From the NCBI GenBank assembly GCA_031277035.1, contig JAISLY010000028.1:1-32703 (forward strand): a stretch of DNA of 32,703 nt. The letters are read 5' to 3'. Position 1 is the first letter of the stretch. Every line of letters starts with the position of its first letter. The position numbers and the translations under genes are program-made. The DNA comes from Coriobacteriales bacterium (GTDB lineage Bacteria > Actinomycetota > Coriobacteriia > Coriobacteriales > UBA8131). The notes beneath the pieces were generated by a model. That model saw only the letters and a program-made list of their open reading frames with translations. It had not been told where the DNA came from and ran no database searches. This document shows, in pieces, positions 8,315-19,300 of the stretch.

Positions 8315-8397
8315 GGTGCATCCAACTCTGAGGGCCGGGTTTGTCAAGGTGCATCCAGGTCTGAGGGCCGGGTTTGTCAAGCGGCATCCAGCTCTCT
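8300..8397. repeat. 33-bp tandem repeat x3 upstream of the metal-ATPase promoter
   Basis: Three head-to-tail copies begin at 8300, 8333 and 8366 on the pattern GGCCGGGTTTGTCAAG..., with no spacers. Copies 1 and 2 differ at two or three bases and copy 3 is more diverged. Each copy carries TGTCAA, which is TTGACA on the minus strand, so the consensus -35 hexamer is triplicated. Only the copy nearest the gene is followed by a -10 box at correct spacing. Confidence 0.93.
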
Positions 8398-8419
8398 GTA
8401 TGCCGCTCAGTAGGGTGCT

Positions 8420-8695
8420 CTAACTCATGCGTGAAAAATGTTCGACAGCACGCGCAAAGTCCTCGATGGTCTTGTCCGCATCGCCATGTTCGATGCCGTC
8501 ACGTACGCAATGGGAGAGATGGCCCTCCAGGACAACCTGTCCTACCTTGTGCAAGGCGGCCTTTGCCGCATTGATCTGCACAAGGATGTCCTCACACGGG
8601 ACGTCCTCATCCACCATCTTGTTGATGGCATTCAGCTGACCGATGACCTTGCTCATCCTTCGATGGATATTCTCGGAATCCATGCACTGGCGCAT
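8420..8695 (-). CDS. csoR: CsoR-family metal-sensing repressor, copper-type ligand set
   Basis: A 91-aa all-helical DUF156/CsoR-RcnR-FrmR family repressor. Cys34, His59 and Cys63 (in VPCED and GHLSHC) keep the spacing of the Cu(I) triad of CsoR (36/61/65 in the M. tuberculosis protein); formaldehyde sensors lack the third Cys and Ni/Co sensors have an added N-terminal His. The ATG at 8695 is chosen because GAGAGG lies 8 nt upstream; an in-frame GTG at 8704 overlaps that site. It lies upstream of the P1B ATPase on the same strand, with a CsoR-like operator between them, so the predicted role is de-repression of the ATPase when the metal binds. The Tyr that follows the first Cys in classical CsoR is Glu here. 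Confidence 0.9.
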   Translation of the reverse strand: MRQCMDSENIHRRMSKVIGQLNAINKMVDEDVPCEDILVQINAAKAALHKVGQVVLEGHLSHCVRDGIEHGDADKTIEDFARAVEHFSRMS

Positions 8696-8735
8696 GTGTG
8701 CCACCTCTCATACCTGAAGCATACCGAAAGACAGT

Positions 8736-8747
8736 GTATCGGGATAC
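8736..8747 (-). promoter_or_regulatory. small palindrome upstream of csoR
   Basis: GTATC-GG-GATAC is a 12-bp palindrome 41 nt upstream of the csoR start. It resembles a shortened version of the G-centred operator at 8265-8288 and might be an autoregulatory site. No convincing promoter hexamers accompany it. Confidence 0.3.
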
Positions 8748-8769
8748 GGCAACATCGGCTTTCTCAGTC

Positions 8770-10659
8770 TCACATCTTCACATAAAGGGAGGCCGTAAAG
8801 ACGCCATTGGCGGCCTCGTACTTTAAGGCGCCGTCGTATTTTTCCACGATTGCCCGCACCGAGGAGATGCCGATGCCCTTGCCGACGCGTTTCCTTGAGT
8901 AAAAGACGCCTTTGACAACCCGGCAGGTGCCGTCAAAGCTGTTGTCAATCACAAGAGTCAGGCGGTTTTTCGTCACCGTACTCCGTATCCTGATAAAGCG
9001 CCTGTCCTCTGGCACATACAGGCATGCCTCTATCGCATTCTCAAAGAGGTTGCCGACTATGATGCTCATATCGTTATCCGGAATGCGCCCCAGCTCGACA
9101 GGAACGACCAGTCTGATGTCGGTCTGGATATGTGCGCTGAGCGCCTGGTCGAGGTAGTGCACCGCAACGGCATTCACGGCAAAGTTATCGCAGAGCAGCT
9201 TATTGGCCAGATCGGGGATGTGGTCGGCAATCGTCTCCACATAGTTGAGTGCGCCCTCCACATCGTCGGTCTGCAGGTAACCGCGAATGGCACTGAGTTG
9301 GTGCCGCAGATCGTGACGCAGCGCCCGCACCTCCTCTGTGGATTGCGTGAGGTTGTGATACAGCGCCCGCTGCATGTCGAGATTGCGATTCATGGCGTCC
9401 ATCTCCACCTCGAGGGCCGCGCTCTTATCCGCTTCATCAAAGACATCGCGGACATAGCCCCAGCCAAGAAAAGCCATCCAGAAGGTGAAGAGGAGCACGC
9501 CAATCTGCAGGGCAGCGCCCTCAAAGTCGAAGAACTTCGGCACGATGTCCAGGATGCTTGCCAGGGCAAAGAGGGCAAAGACCACCACGGGCAAGACGAG
9601 CCGTGCCGCCTGTGGATTGTGTTGCCCGAAGTGCTCAAAGAGGACAAAGGCGGCAAAGAGGGCAATTGTCGCTGGAGTAAGGGCCTGCATGAGAGAGGCG
9701 CTTTGTGAGAAGGGAACGATGCCGCTCAGATGCAAAATCAGCAGAACCAACAGCAACAGGCGCATCAGCGTGTAGAGCACATCGAGCAGAGAGCGACTCC
9801 CGAACAGCAGCAGCACACGGTTCGCTGAACCTGAGGTCGGCGGGCGGCCCTCAAGGGCAAGCAGCAGCGAGCCGTATTTTAGAAAGGGAATACTGAGAGA
9901 GAACAGGCCCAGACAGGCAAAGGTGTAGAGCAGCGAGGGTAGAGGGATGAGGTACAGCGTAAGGTCGTTATCGCAAAAGGCCCACAGTCCTGTGGCAAGG
10001 CAGGCAAAGCCCAACCAGAAAAACGAGTGTGCCGCCGGCACGCGCGAGGCGACGATAAGGCCGAGGCCGACCAGGACGATACCACTGAGCAGGAGCAGAA
10101 CGGCGATGGTGAACATCAGGCCGTTTTCGGTCAGCAGGTGCGCAAAGAGTACCTGGCTGTCGCCAACGTAGACAAGCGGAAGGTCGAGGCTGTTTGCGCC
10201 ATAGGGCACGGTGTACTCAAAGCGCAACTGCTGAATGCCGGCCTCCGTGGGCATGGCGACGGTGTCGATGTCGGGCGAAGGACGTTTTTGAAAGGCGGGA
10301 TAGGTGCCCTCAAGGCCGATTGACAGATAGAGATTGTCAGCCACATACATCCTAAGCGGTGCGCCGGTCGTCTTGATGAGAAGGTTGTCGTGGATGGTGG
10401 TCTCGACGCTGGACGTGAGGGTGATGCGCTCGCCGGGAGCCAGGCCAGAAAGTGTTGTTGGCAACACGATGTCCCGATCCGGCTGACCCTCGCGTGCGAA
10501 GGTAAAGTTTGCGACGGGACGCAGTTCGGTCCAGTGATAGATGACGTTGCTCTTTAAGGAGAGCGCTGAGCCGATCAGTATGGCGCACAAAAACAGGAAG
10601 GCGATGCCGTAGACGACCCCCGCTACCATGCCGACCCGCCTGAGACGGCCTTCATCCAT
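8770..10659 (-). CDS. membrane sensor histidine kinase, GHKL/AgrC-like, with extracytoplasmic sensor and multi-TM region
   Basis: A 629-aa kinase. One TM near the N-terminus is followed by an extracytoplasmic domain of about 150 residues and a block of about seven TM helices (the 7TMR-DISM layout). A short coiled region then leads to a kinase core with phosphoacceptor His in LRHDLRHQ, an N-box (GNLFENAIEA), and a G-rich ATP lid (RVGKGIGISS). This HisKA-less GHKL core pairs with LytTR regulators. ATG 10659 is preferred because AGGGGA lies 6 nt upstream. An ATG at 10677 adds six residues, has no good ribosome site, but overlaps the preceding small ORF's stop as ATGA. The partner regulator is just upstream. 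The ligand is unknown. Confidence 0.88.
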   Translation of the reverse strand: MDEGRLRRVGMVAGVVYGIAFLFLCAILIGSALSLKSNVIYHWTELRPVANFTFAREGQPDRDIVLPTTLSGLAPGERITLTSSVETTIHDNLLIKTTGAPLRMYVADNLYLSIGLEGTYPAFQKRPSPDIDTVAMPTEAGIQQLRFEYTVPYGANSLDLPLVYVGDSQVLFAHLLTENGLMFTIAVLLLLSGIVLVGLGLIVASRVPAAHSFFWLGFACLATGLWAFCDNDLTLYLIPLPSLLYTFACLGLFSLSIPFLKYGSLLLALEGRPPTSGSANRVLLLFGSRSLLDVLYTLMRLLLLVLLILHLSGIVPFSQSASLMQALTPATIALFAAFVLFEHFGQHNPQAARLVLPVVVFALFALASILDIVPKFFDFEGAALQIGVLLFTFWMAFLGWGYVRDVFDEADKSAALEVEMDAMNRNLDMQRALYHNLTQSTEEVRALRHDLRHQLSAIRGYLQTDDVEGALNYVETIADHIPDLANKLLCDNFAVNAVAVHYLDQALSAHIQTDIRLVVPVELGRIPDNDMSIIVGNLFENAIEACLYVPEDRRFIRIRSTVTKNRLTLVIDNSFDGTCRVVKGVFYSRKRVGKGIGISSVRAIVEKYDGALKYEAANGVFTASLYVKM

Positions 10660-10673
10660 CGTCTGTCCCCTGT

Positions 10674-10901
10674 TCATTCATACGACCCGTCTGCTCTGGG
10701 CGCCGAGGGCCCTTTGCAACGCCGCGCCGGCTCCCGTTGCCCGTCGCTCCCAGCGTTCGCCGCCCATCGTTTCGTTGCCCTGGGCGGGCGCCGCCCATCA
10801 CTGCGCCCTATCGCCCATCGCTCCGTTGCCCCGGGCGGCGCCGCCCACCGCTCCGCTGCCCCGGGCGCCCTATCGCCCACCGCTCCGCTGCCGCCCCTCA
10901 T
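10674..10901 (-). CDS. possible 75-aa repeat peptide between regulator and kinase
   Basis: This ORF fills the gap between the LytTR regulator and the kinase almost exactly. Its ATG overlaps the regulator stop (ATGA) and its stop overlaps the upstream ATG of the kinase (ATGA). The peptide is basic, rich in Gly, Ala and Arg, and carries three in-frame copies of a PxAxxRWA-like motif (AAERWA, ATERWA, ATKRWA). It has no signal peptide or TM. Such placement resembles peptide-signal genes beside AgrC-type kinases, but the underlying DNA is a GC-rich degenerate repeat, and open frames arise easily in such DNA. No homologous family is recognised. It may be a translated spacer or only a chance ORF. 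Confidence 0.35.
   Translation of the reverse strand: MRGGSGAVGDRAPGAAERWAAPPGATERWAIGRSDGRRPPRATKRWAANAGSDGQREPARRCKGPSAPRADGSYE
10761..10894. repeat. degenerate ~30-bp repeats between regulator and kinase genes
   Basis: Four related copies of CGCCCAYCGCTCCGYTGCC-like sequence begin near 10761, 10812, 10842 and 10874. Spacings are 51, 30 and 32 bp, so three copies share a frame on the minus strand and the fourth is shifted. The block is very GC-rich. Confidence 0.75.
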
Positions 10902-11632
10902 CCCTCATCTCGTGCCAGCGAGAAGAGATAATCGTCGTAGGCATGCTTTATCTTGCGATGATTCTTAACCGCGATATAGGCGCGGGCGCCGGTGTCCATG
11001 ATAAAGTCCTCCTCGATTTCCTCCACATGATCGAGATTGACGATAAAGGAGCGATGCGAGCGCAAAAATCGGGGCCCGGGGAGAAGTTTTCCCAGGTCGT
11101 CGATCGTCATTGTCGTGGCGTACTCGGCATCAGTCGTGTAGATGATTGATCTGCGGTTGAGTGCCTCGACATAGATGATGTTGGTATGCGGTATGACAAC
11201 GGGGATGTTGTCGGTGACGATGGCAAGCGTGGCTCCCTGCGCCTTGTCGCGTTTGAGCACGGCGAGGTCGAGCGCATCGTTGACATCCTCGGCTACGATA
11301 GGTTTGAGCAGGTATTTGTAGGCGTTAAGCCGGTAGCCCTCACGCGTATAATCGTCAGAGGTCGTCGTAAAGACGATGACCACCTGGCTGTCCACCTCAC
11401 GGATGCGTTCCGCCGTCTGCACGCCGGAAAGCTCGCCCATGTAAACATCAAGGAAGATAAGGTCAAAGGTGCCCTTCTCAAAGACAGCGAGAAAATCCTC
11501 ACCCGTGAGAAAGGTGCTGAGCTCAAAGGGTATCTTCGCGCACTCGATAAGTGCGCAGAGCACCTCGGCGTCGGTGGGGGTGTCCTCGCAGATTGCGATA
11601 CGCAGGGCGGTGGTTCCGGGTGCTGTCTTCAT
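10898..11632 (-). CDS. LytTR-family response regulator
   Basis: A 244-aa response regulator with an N-terminal receiver domain (about residues 10-125) and a C-terminal LytTR DNA-binding domain (about 140-238). The receiver shows the acidic pair in CEDTPTD, phosphoacceptor Asp62 in IFLDVYMG, and the conserved Lys in LLKPI. The LytTR domain shows the RSHRSFIVNLDHV motif. GGAGG lies 5 nt upstream of the ATG. It starts 26 nt after the M20 peptidase and precedes the cognate GHKL kinase, so it is cotranscribed with pyrG and the peptidase. LytTR regulators bind paired direct repeats upstream of targets; none was identified here. Confidence 0.94.
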   Translation of the reverse strand: MKTAPGTTALRIAICEDTPTDAEVLCALIECAKIPFELSTFLTGEDFLAVFEKGTFDLIFLDVYMGELSGVQTAERIREVDSQVVIVFTTTSDDYTREGYRLNAYKYLLKPIVAEDVNDALDLAVLKRDKAQGATLAIVTDNIPVVIPHTNIIYVEALNRRSIIYTTDAEYATTMTIDDLGKLLPGPRFLRSHRSFIVNLDHVEEIEEDFIMDTGARAYIAVKNHRKIKHAYDDYLFSLARDEG

Positions 11633-11658
11633 CGAGTCCTCCGATCCCGGTCAGGGCC

Positions 11659-12797
11659 TTACTGCCGTTGAAGGGCGTATACGAGAGCCTCGCTGAGGAG
11701 GCAGAGGTCCTCCAGGTCCTTTATGGCAAGGCTTTCGCGTGTGGAATGCACATCGGTCATGCCGGTGCCAAGGACAATGGGAGACAGTCCTTTACGGTTA
11801 AGAATGTTTGCATCCGAGCCTCCGCCGGAAAAGGCCGTCTCGGCGTGCAGTCCGAGGCTGCGCGCCTGCTCAAGCACCAGGCGTACCAGCGGGTCGTCTT
11901 CAGAGCGCGAGAAGCCTTCGAAATCGACTAACCATGTCAGTTCGACGCTGGCGTCCGCACCTTCTGTGACAGCACGTATCCGATCCTCCATCTCCTTTTG
12001 CATGCGCGCCGCACGTTCGGAAGAAAGAGTGCGAAACTCGCCGGTTATGACACAGGTCTCAGGCACGATATTATCCGCAATGCCCCCCTCTATCGTGCCG
12101 ACATTGACCGTCGTAAAGGCGTCGAGCCGCCCAAGCTCAAGCGCAAGAACCGCCCTGCTTGCCAGCGCAATGGCCGAGATGCCCTCCTCGGGCAGAATGC
12201 CCGCATGCGCCGCCTTGCCCGTGAAGGTGGCCGTAAAACCATAATGATAGGGTGAGCCGATGATAACAGATCCCGGCTTGCCACCCGCGTCGAGCACAAA
12301 GCACGGCTCGCCGTCAAAGTCCGAGGTATCCATGGCGCAGGCGCCCAGAAGACTGATCTCCTCGCAGGTGGAGAAGAGCACCCCAATGCGCGGATGAGGC
12401 CGGCTGTCCTCGCCAAGGGCGCGAATCATCTCGATAATCGCCGCGACACCTGCCTTGTCATCGCCGCCAAGGACGGTCGCACCCGCCGAGCGAAGGATGC
12501 CGTCCTCTCCGATAATCGGTTCGACGCCCCGACCGGGGCCCACCGTATCCATATGCGCGGAGAAGTAGATGGTTGGGACGCGCGCGCCGCTGGACGCCTC
12601 CTCAATCCCCTTCGCGGGCAGATAGGCAATCAGGTTGCCGGTGTTGGAGCCGGTCGCCGCCGCACTGTCGTCGACGCGAACCAGACACCCCGCCTTTTCC
12701 AGTGCCTGTTTGCAGTAGGCGGCAACGTCGGCCTCCTCCCGGCTCAAACTGTCAATCCGCACCAGGTCGCAGAAGGTCGCAAGCAGGCGTTGTGCGT

Positions 12798-12801
<4 letters not shown>
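11659..12801 (-). CDS. M20-family metallopeptidase, tripeptidase T-like
   Basis: A 380-aa di-zinc peptidase of the M20 family (PepT/YqjE-like), likely a cytosolic aminopeptidase acting on small peptides. Ligand motifs are in order: HMDTVGPG (His83, Asp85), GGDDKAG (about 112-118), CEE (Glu147 base, Glu148 ligand), LDAGG (Asp171) and DVHSTRE near the C-terminus. The dimerisation lid domain lies in the middle (about 185-290, with GKAAHAG). The ATG overlaps the pyrG stop as ATGA, with GGAG just upstream. Length is normal for the family. The exact substrate is not determinable. Confidence 0.92.
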
Positions 12802-14421
<1,620 letters not shown>

Positions 14422-14429
<8 letters not shown>

Positions 14430-15492
14430 GCGTACGCCTTTCTGTGTCCTGCGTCGATACGGTGTCCTGCGTCGATACGGCTTCCTGCGTCGATACGGCT
14501 TCCTGCGTCCCCTCAGTCCGAGGATGAGAAGGGCGAGCGAACGCCCGCTCATCTCGCGAATGAGAAGGCTGTGCGAACGCCCGCTCATCTCGCGAATGAG
14601 GAACCTGCGTGCGGTGAGCGGGCTGTGCACGCCCCAACTCGTCAAACCATTGGAGAGGAGGAACATGCTCGATGATGCGCGTAAACGAGACGCGTTCGCT
14701 CAAAAGATTGATGGCAAAGAGTGCCACCGTAAGCACCGCAAGTGCCCAGATTGGCAATGAGGTCGCAAACAGAAAGCCCAGAAAGGCGCCCATCGAGTTT
14801 GCCCCGGCATCTCCAAGCATGCCCTTCTCGCCCAGATCGAAGCGCCAGACTGCCACAAGCGGACCTAGGGCTGCCACCACAAGCGCGACGATGTCGAGAA
14901 CGCCGATGCGCACCAATCCAAAGGCAGCGACACAGGTAATCGCGGTGGCGAGCAGGAGGAGATAGACCTTCCCGGCGCGCCCCGGCCTGAGGTCAAAGAG
15001 GTTCATCAGATTGGCGAACAGGGCAATCACGCAGGTCACGAGTACGATTTTGAACACCGAGAGAAGTGTGGCGTCAAAATACAGCGAGATGGCCGTGAAC
15101 AGGCTCAAAAATCCGATGCCGACAAACTTGAGGCCGCCCGTCGTCAGCTGACCATGCGCCAGCGCGCGCAGATGGCCTTTGAAGCCCTTGATGTTCCCGC
15201 CGGCCCAGTCGTCAAAAAGCCCAAAGGCGCAGGAGCCGGCAATCAGCGGGAACAGCGGTACCAGATAGCTGATCCAGCCGGGCTGCGGCACGCGCAGGGC
15301 GACGAGCAGATGGGCGCCGACCCAAAAGGCGATGAGCCAGACGAACCAGACGATGCCAAGGCCGTTGTAGACCAGAGCGCCACGGTAGTTGGGTTGTTTG
15401 GGAGCCTTGGCCTGAAGAGAGGGAACCAACATGGCCATTACCAAAACGGGAACGGCCACACCGAAGACGAGGGCTGAGATGATGCTTACCAC
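14422..15492 (-). CDS. MraY/WecA-like polyprenyl-phosphate sugar-1-phosphate transferase (glycosyltransferase family 4)
   Basis: A polytopic membrane enzyme of the MraY/WecA superfamily that would move a sugar-1-phosphate from a UDP-sugar onto a polyprenyl phosphate. Catalytic signatures: [10 protein letters not shown], the [13 protein letters not shown] motif, and [13 protein letters not shown]. About ten TMs are visible. It is not mraY itself by context. The start is uncertain: GTG 15492 (356 aa) begins directly at TM1 with GGAAGGG 12 nt upstream, while GTG 15612 adds 40 Arg-rich residues without a ribosome site. The C-terminal 70 residues are a hydrophilic tail of two repeat types (12-residue HSRDERAFA and 6-residue VSTQDT units). 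It is divergent from the MurJ-fusion side of the locus. Confidence 0.87.
14443..14514. repeat. 18-bp tandem repeat x4 at the 3' end of the GT4 gene
   Basis: Four 18-bp units (GGTGTCCTGCGTCGATAC type) run head to tail; the last is partly diverged. They encode [12 protein letters not shown] hexapeptides at the C-terminus of the transferase and lie directly upstream of the pyrG start. Confidence 0.92.
14537..14600. repeat. 36-bp-period direct repeat x2 in the GT4 tail
   Basis: A 28-bp identical stretch occurs at 14537-14564 and 14573-14600, giving two HSRDERAFA segments 12 residues apart in the tail of the transferase. The period keeps the frame. Confidence 0.9.
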
Positions 15493-15654
15493 AAACGCAG
15501 ACAACCCTTCCAGAAACGCAACGACAGGCCTTCCAGATGCGCGGGCGTGCTTTCGCGTCCTTCCTGACGCTTCTCTCCATAGTACAGGATTGGCGCACGC
15601 TTTGGGGCGCACATCGCCGAAGCGTCTTGTCGAAGTTCGCGTAGGGGGTCGGTA

Positions 15655-15660
15655 TATAAT
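15655..15660 (+). promoter_or_regulatory. consensus -10 box for the small membrane-protein gene
   Basis: TATAAT at 15655-15660, in the form GGTATATAATG, lies 55 nt before the GTG start of the 175-aa gene. No good -35 is present at 16-18 nt; TTGTCG at 15628 is too distant. A 6-bp hairpin (GGGATT/AATCCC, 15678-15694) follows in the predicted leader. Confidence 0.5.
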
Positions 15661-15714
15661 GATGTTCCTTTTGTTGCGGGATTCCCGTAATCCCCGATTG
15701 GAAGAGGACTTTCG

Positions 15715-16242
15715 GTGGTTGAGCCTGAAAGCAATGGTGCGTTGCGAAAAAACAGCATAATTCTTGCCAGCGGGCTGGTTCTGCTCCTGCTCAACTTAGC
15801 CTCGTTGCCCTTCCTTCTTTCAATTCACAGTAGACCAGACGACTTCATCATAGCCGCCCTCTTGCCGTTTTTGGCGATTACGATTTTCGCCTTGATTGGC
15901 ATCTTATTGGTGAACCTACTGGATAGATCCGCTCTTAATCAGGGCGACCTTGTCCGCCACAGACGCTCTGTTCATGCCTGTAGAACAACCGGCATCGTTT
16001 GCCTTGCTCTCTCGGGCGCCTACCTCATCGCAGCGGGTCCCTTTCTACTCATGACGGCAGGTATCGTTGCCCTTGGGAGCATTTTTGGCGGAGCGCATTC
16101 CTTTCTCAACGACCTGTACCTTCTTTGTGAGTTACTTTCCATGGGATTCATTATTGCGATGGTGGTTACTTCAAGTAATACCCTCAGGCAGCTTGACTCT
16201 GAAGGAGCCGCAAGAAAAAAGAGAATCGATACCTCAACATGA
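15715..16242 (+). CDS. small four-TM membrane protein of unknown function
   Basis: A 175-aa protein with about four TM helices (near residues 14-36, 44-66, 92-113 and 132-150) and a charged C-terminal tail. No family is recognised. GTG start with AGAGGA 6 nt upstream and a consensus -10 box further up, so it seems independently transcribed. Its base composition is visibly more AT-rich than its neighbours, with AAT, GAA, TTT and ATT codons common, suggesting recent acquisition or weak codon selection. It is divergent from the GT4 gene and upstream of the MurJ fusion, separated by 86 bp. Confidence 0.75.
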   Translation: MVEPESNGALRKNSIILASGLVLLLLNLASLPFLLSIHSRPDDFIIAALLPFLAITIFALIGILLVNLLDRSALNQGDLVRHRRSVHACRTTGIVCLALSGAYLIAAGPFLLMTAGIVALGSIFGGAHSFLNDLYLLCELLSMGFIIAMVVTSSNTLRQLDSEGAARKKRIDTST

Positions 16243-16277
16243 CATCTGAATGAGCGAAAGCTACGTTTCCGCCTCGT

Positions 16278-16295
16278 TCGCTTCCTGTCGAGCGA
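16278..16295 (+). terminator. weak terminator-like hairpin
   Basis: TCGCT-N8-AGCGA followed by GTTTT lies between the small membrane-protein gene and the MurJ fusion. The stem is only 5 bp, so it may not terminate. Confidence 0.22.
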
Positions 16296-16328
16296 GTTTT
16301 GGCGCCTAAATAGCACTTTCGATACAAG

Positions 16329-19300
16329 ATGTCGTATTATGGCAGAATGATCCGCTTCAGAAACGTCATCCTGCTGGTGCTGACGCTCGGGCTCCTTCTC
16401 GGGCAGATGGCCTTTGTTCGACCCGCGGAGGCTGCCTCGCTCGACTCGACCTCTTCTGCGGCGCGCTCCTTTGACGAGCTATGGGAGAGGGCCTGGCAGG
16501 ACACCCCTGCACCGACCATCATCAGAAAACCGGCACCGGATGCCGCTCGCCCCATCATCGTACTCTACGTACCCGGCCTGCGCTGGGAGATGATTACCCG
16601 GGAGCACACGCCCCATCTGCATACGCTCATCGGCACAGCGGCGCTTGCCAACCTCAGCGCTCCCTTCTCGCTTGCCGCACGCCTTGAGCAACAGCCGGCC
16701 TGCGGCCTCATGAGCGCACCGGATGTTTTTTCGCCCGCCCTGCTCGACGCGCAGATTGATGTCCTCATTCGCTCTCTGCCCTCCGACTGGCCTCTCGTCA
16801 TCTCTTCCTCACCCGCGCTTGTTGGTCTTGAGCCGATTGGCGATCTGTCTCCTGTCGTCATCCGCGGAGAGGGGATGAATGGTTATGTGAGCTCGACGGC
16901 TACCCGACGCACCGCGCTTGTTACGGGAGGCGACCTGGTGGCGCTCTTTGAGCATCTCGATCGGGCCGCCTCCGCTTCATCTGCACCTGGGGGCTCTTTG
17001 GATGCGGTCGCTGCCGCGGCGGCTGAAGCTGGCGTCTCAATCATGCCCACCCGGTCATCTGTTGGCGAGCGCCTCTCGACGGTGGAGGGCTTTGCCCACC
17101 TCAACGAGGCGGTGCGTGAGACAAAAGAGGTCGTGAGCCTTGCCTTCTTGACACTGGTCTTTGTCGCCTTCTCGCTCTCAGTCCTGCTGCTTGTCCTCGG
17201 TCGCCGCGAGAAGAAGGATTCGCGCGCATTGCTCATCCCCGTCGCCCGTATTCTCTGTCTGGTCGTTCTGTCCTATCCGCCGGCGACCTTCCTGATGTTT
17301 CTCTTCGTCCCCTTTGCCCCCTCTCTGGGCGACCTGTACCTTGGCTGTGCGCTGTGGGTTGCCGGCATCGCCTTTGTCGCATTACTCGTAGGCTATTATA
17401 GTCGCTGGGTAAACTCACTCATCGCATTGTTTGCCCTGAGCGTCGTCGTACTGCTTGTCGGACAGCTGTTTGGCGGGCCGCTCGATACGCCGGGCTATCT
17501 GACTTACGACATCGCGGAAGGCTCGCGTTACTACGGCATGGGCAACGAGCAGGGTGCGGTGCTCTTCGGATCGTGGATAACCCTTTCAGGACTGCTTATC
17601 AACCGGTTTCCCAAGGCTCGTTGGCTTCCCTTCTTTCGCACCTGGGGATACGCCCTCGGTTCCCTCGCGCTGCTTTTTGTAACCTGCGCCCCCACCTTAG
17701 GGGCCAGTTTTGGACCTTTAATCTGGGGGACGCTCGGACTTCTCACCACCTGGTGGGTCTTTAATGGGCACAGACTGCGCTGGTGGTTTGTGCTCGGCGC
17801 AGCAGCGGGCTCTCTCGTCCTGGCAATCGGTGCACTGTATGCCGATGTTTCGCTGAACGCAGCCTCGCACATGAAGTGGGTCATCCCTTCGATGCAGCAG
17901 GGGTTTCCCACACTGGTACATGACATCATCCTGGGGGTCTGGCGCGTCTCCACGCAAACGATTTCCAGCTACGTACCCGGTGCCGCCATCCTGTTTCTTG
18001 TGCTGGTGGTTATCCTGCTGTTTGTCATTCGAGTCTTTAAGCCCGGTTCCTATCGCGAATTCTGGCAGCGCAACACAGCCTTTCGTGTGGTCTACTCCGT
18101 CTGTTTTGTCATGGCCGCCATCACCTTCTTTCTGGAGGATTCGGGCGTTTTTACCCCCGCTCTGCTGCTCATCTATCCTATCTCGGCCCTGGTCTGGCTG
18201 GTTTGCGACCTGCACAGCTGGCATCTGCGCACAATCGCAGTCGATGGGCGACCGCTTACGCTGGGGGAGCTTCAAAAGCGTGCCCTGGCCGTCATCGCCC
18301 CTGCGGAGGGGATGGTGGATGCAGACAGTGGCGTTTTGCCGCCAGAAAAGCACGACGCTCCGGCCGACAATGCGTTGAGCGCCACGCGCCGCGAGGAAAA
18401 GGGAGCTGCGGGCAGTGGGCCTGGGGATGGGTCGGGGAATGGGCTGAGGAATGGGCTGAGGAATGAGGGGGGAGGCGAGCCGGGCAGTGGGCCGGGAAGC
18501 GAGCAGAGGCCCTCGGTAGGGCGTTCGACGGCGACGATGGCGATGGCGACGATGCTCTCACGCGCCACCGGTTTCCTGCGTACCTGGGCGATGGCCTTCG
18601 CACTGGGAAACACGATGATCACCTCGGCCTACAGCGTCGCGAACAATCTGCCCAACATGCTCTATGAGCTTGTCGCGGGCGGCGTGTTAACCACCGCTTT
18701 TCTCCCACTGTATCTCGCGCAGATGGAAAAACGCGGACGCACCGGCGCGAGTGCCTATGCCTCCAATCTGCTCTCCATCGGCGTCATCGTGCTCGGCTCG
18801 GTTGCCCTGCTCGCCACCATCTTTGCGCCCCAGGTCATCTTCACACAGACCTTCATGACCCAGGCGCTCACCGCACAGATTGCCGTTTTCTTCTTTCGAT
18901 TCTTCGCAATCCAGATGGTCTTCTATGGCATCGGCGCCATCATATCCGGTCTTCTCAACGCCCATCGCAGTTTTCTCTGGCCGGCGCTCGGTCCGGTCTT
19001 TAACAACATCTGCGTCATCATAACCTTCTTTGGCTACCCTTTTATTTCCAAAATCAGCTGGCAGGGCGGTATGGTCTGGCTCAGCGTTGGCACAACCCTG
19101 GGTGTCGTTGCCATGTTTGCCTCGCAGATACCCGCGCTTCGAAAACTCAGGATACCTTTGCGCTTCAAGATAAACCTGCGCGATTCGGCCCTGAAAGAGA
19201 CGGTGCGCATGGCCCTGCCGGCGACCGTCTTCATCATCATGAATCTGATTGTCATCAGTGTGCAGAATGCCTTTGCCCTTAACGTCACTGCCCAGGGGCC

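Noticed and set aside
8300-8397. CRISPR array
   Set aside because: The 33-bp units are directly adjacent with no spacers, the copies are few and diverged, and no cas gene is present.
14430-14666. N-terminal extension of PyrG
   Set aside because: The universal [10 protein letters not shown] start and its ribosome site are at 14429; upstream codons read the repeats of the GT4 tail in another frame.
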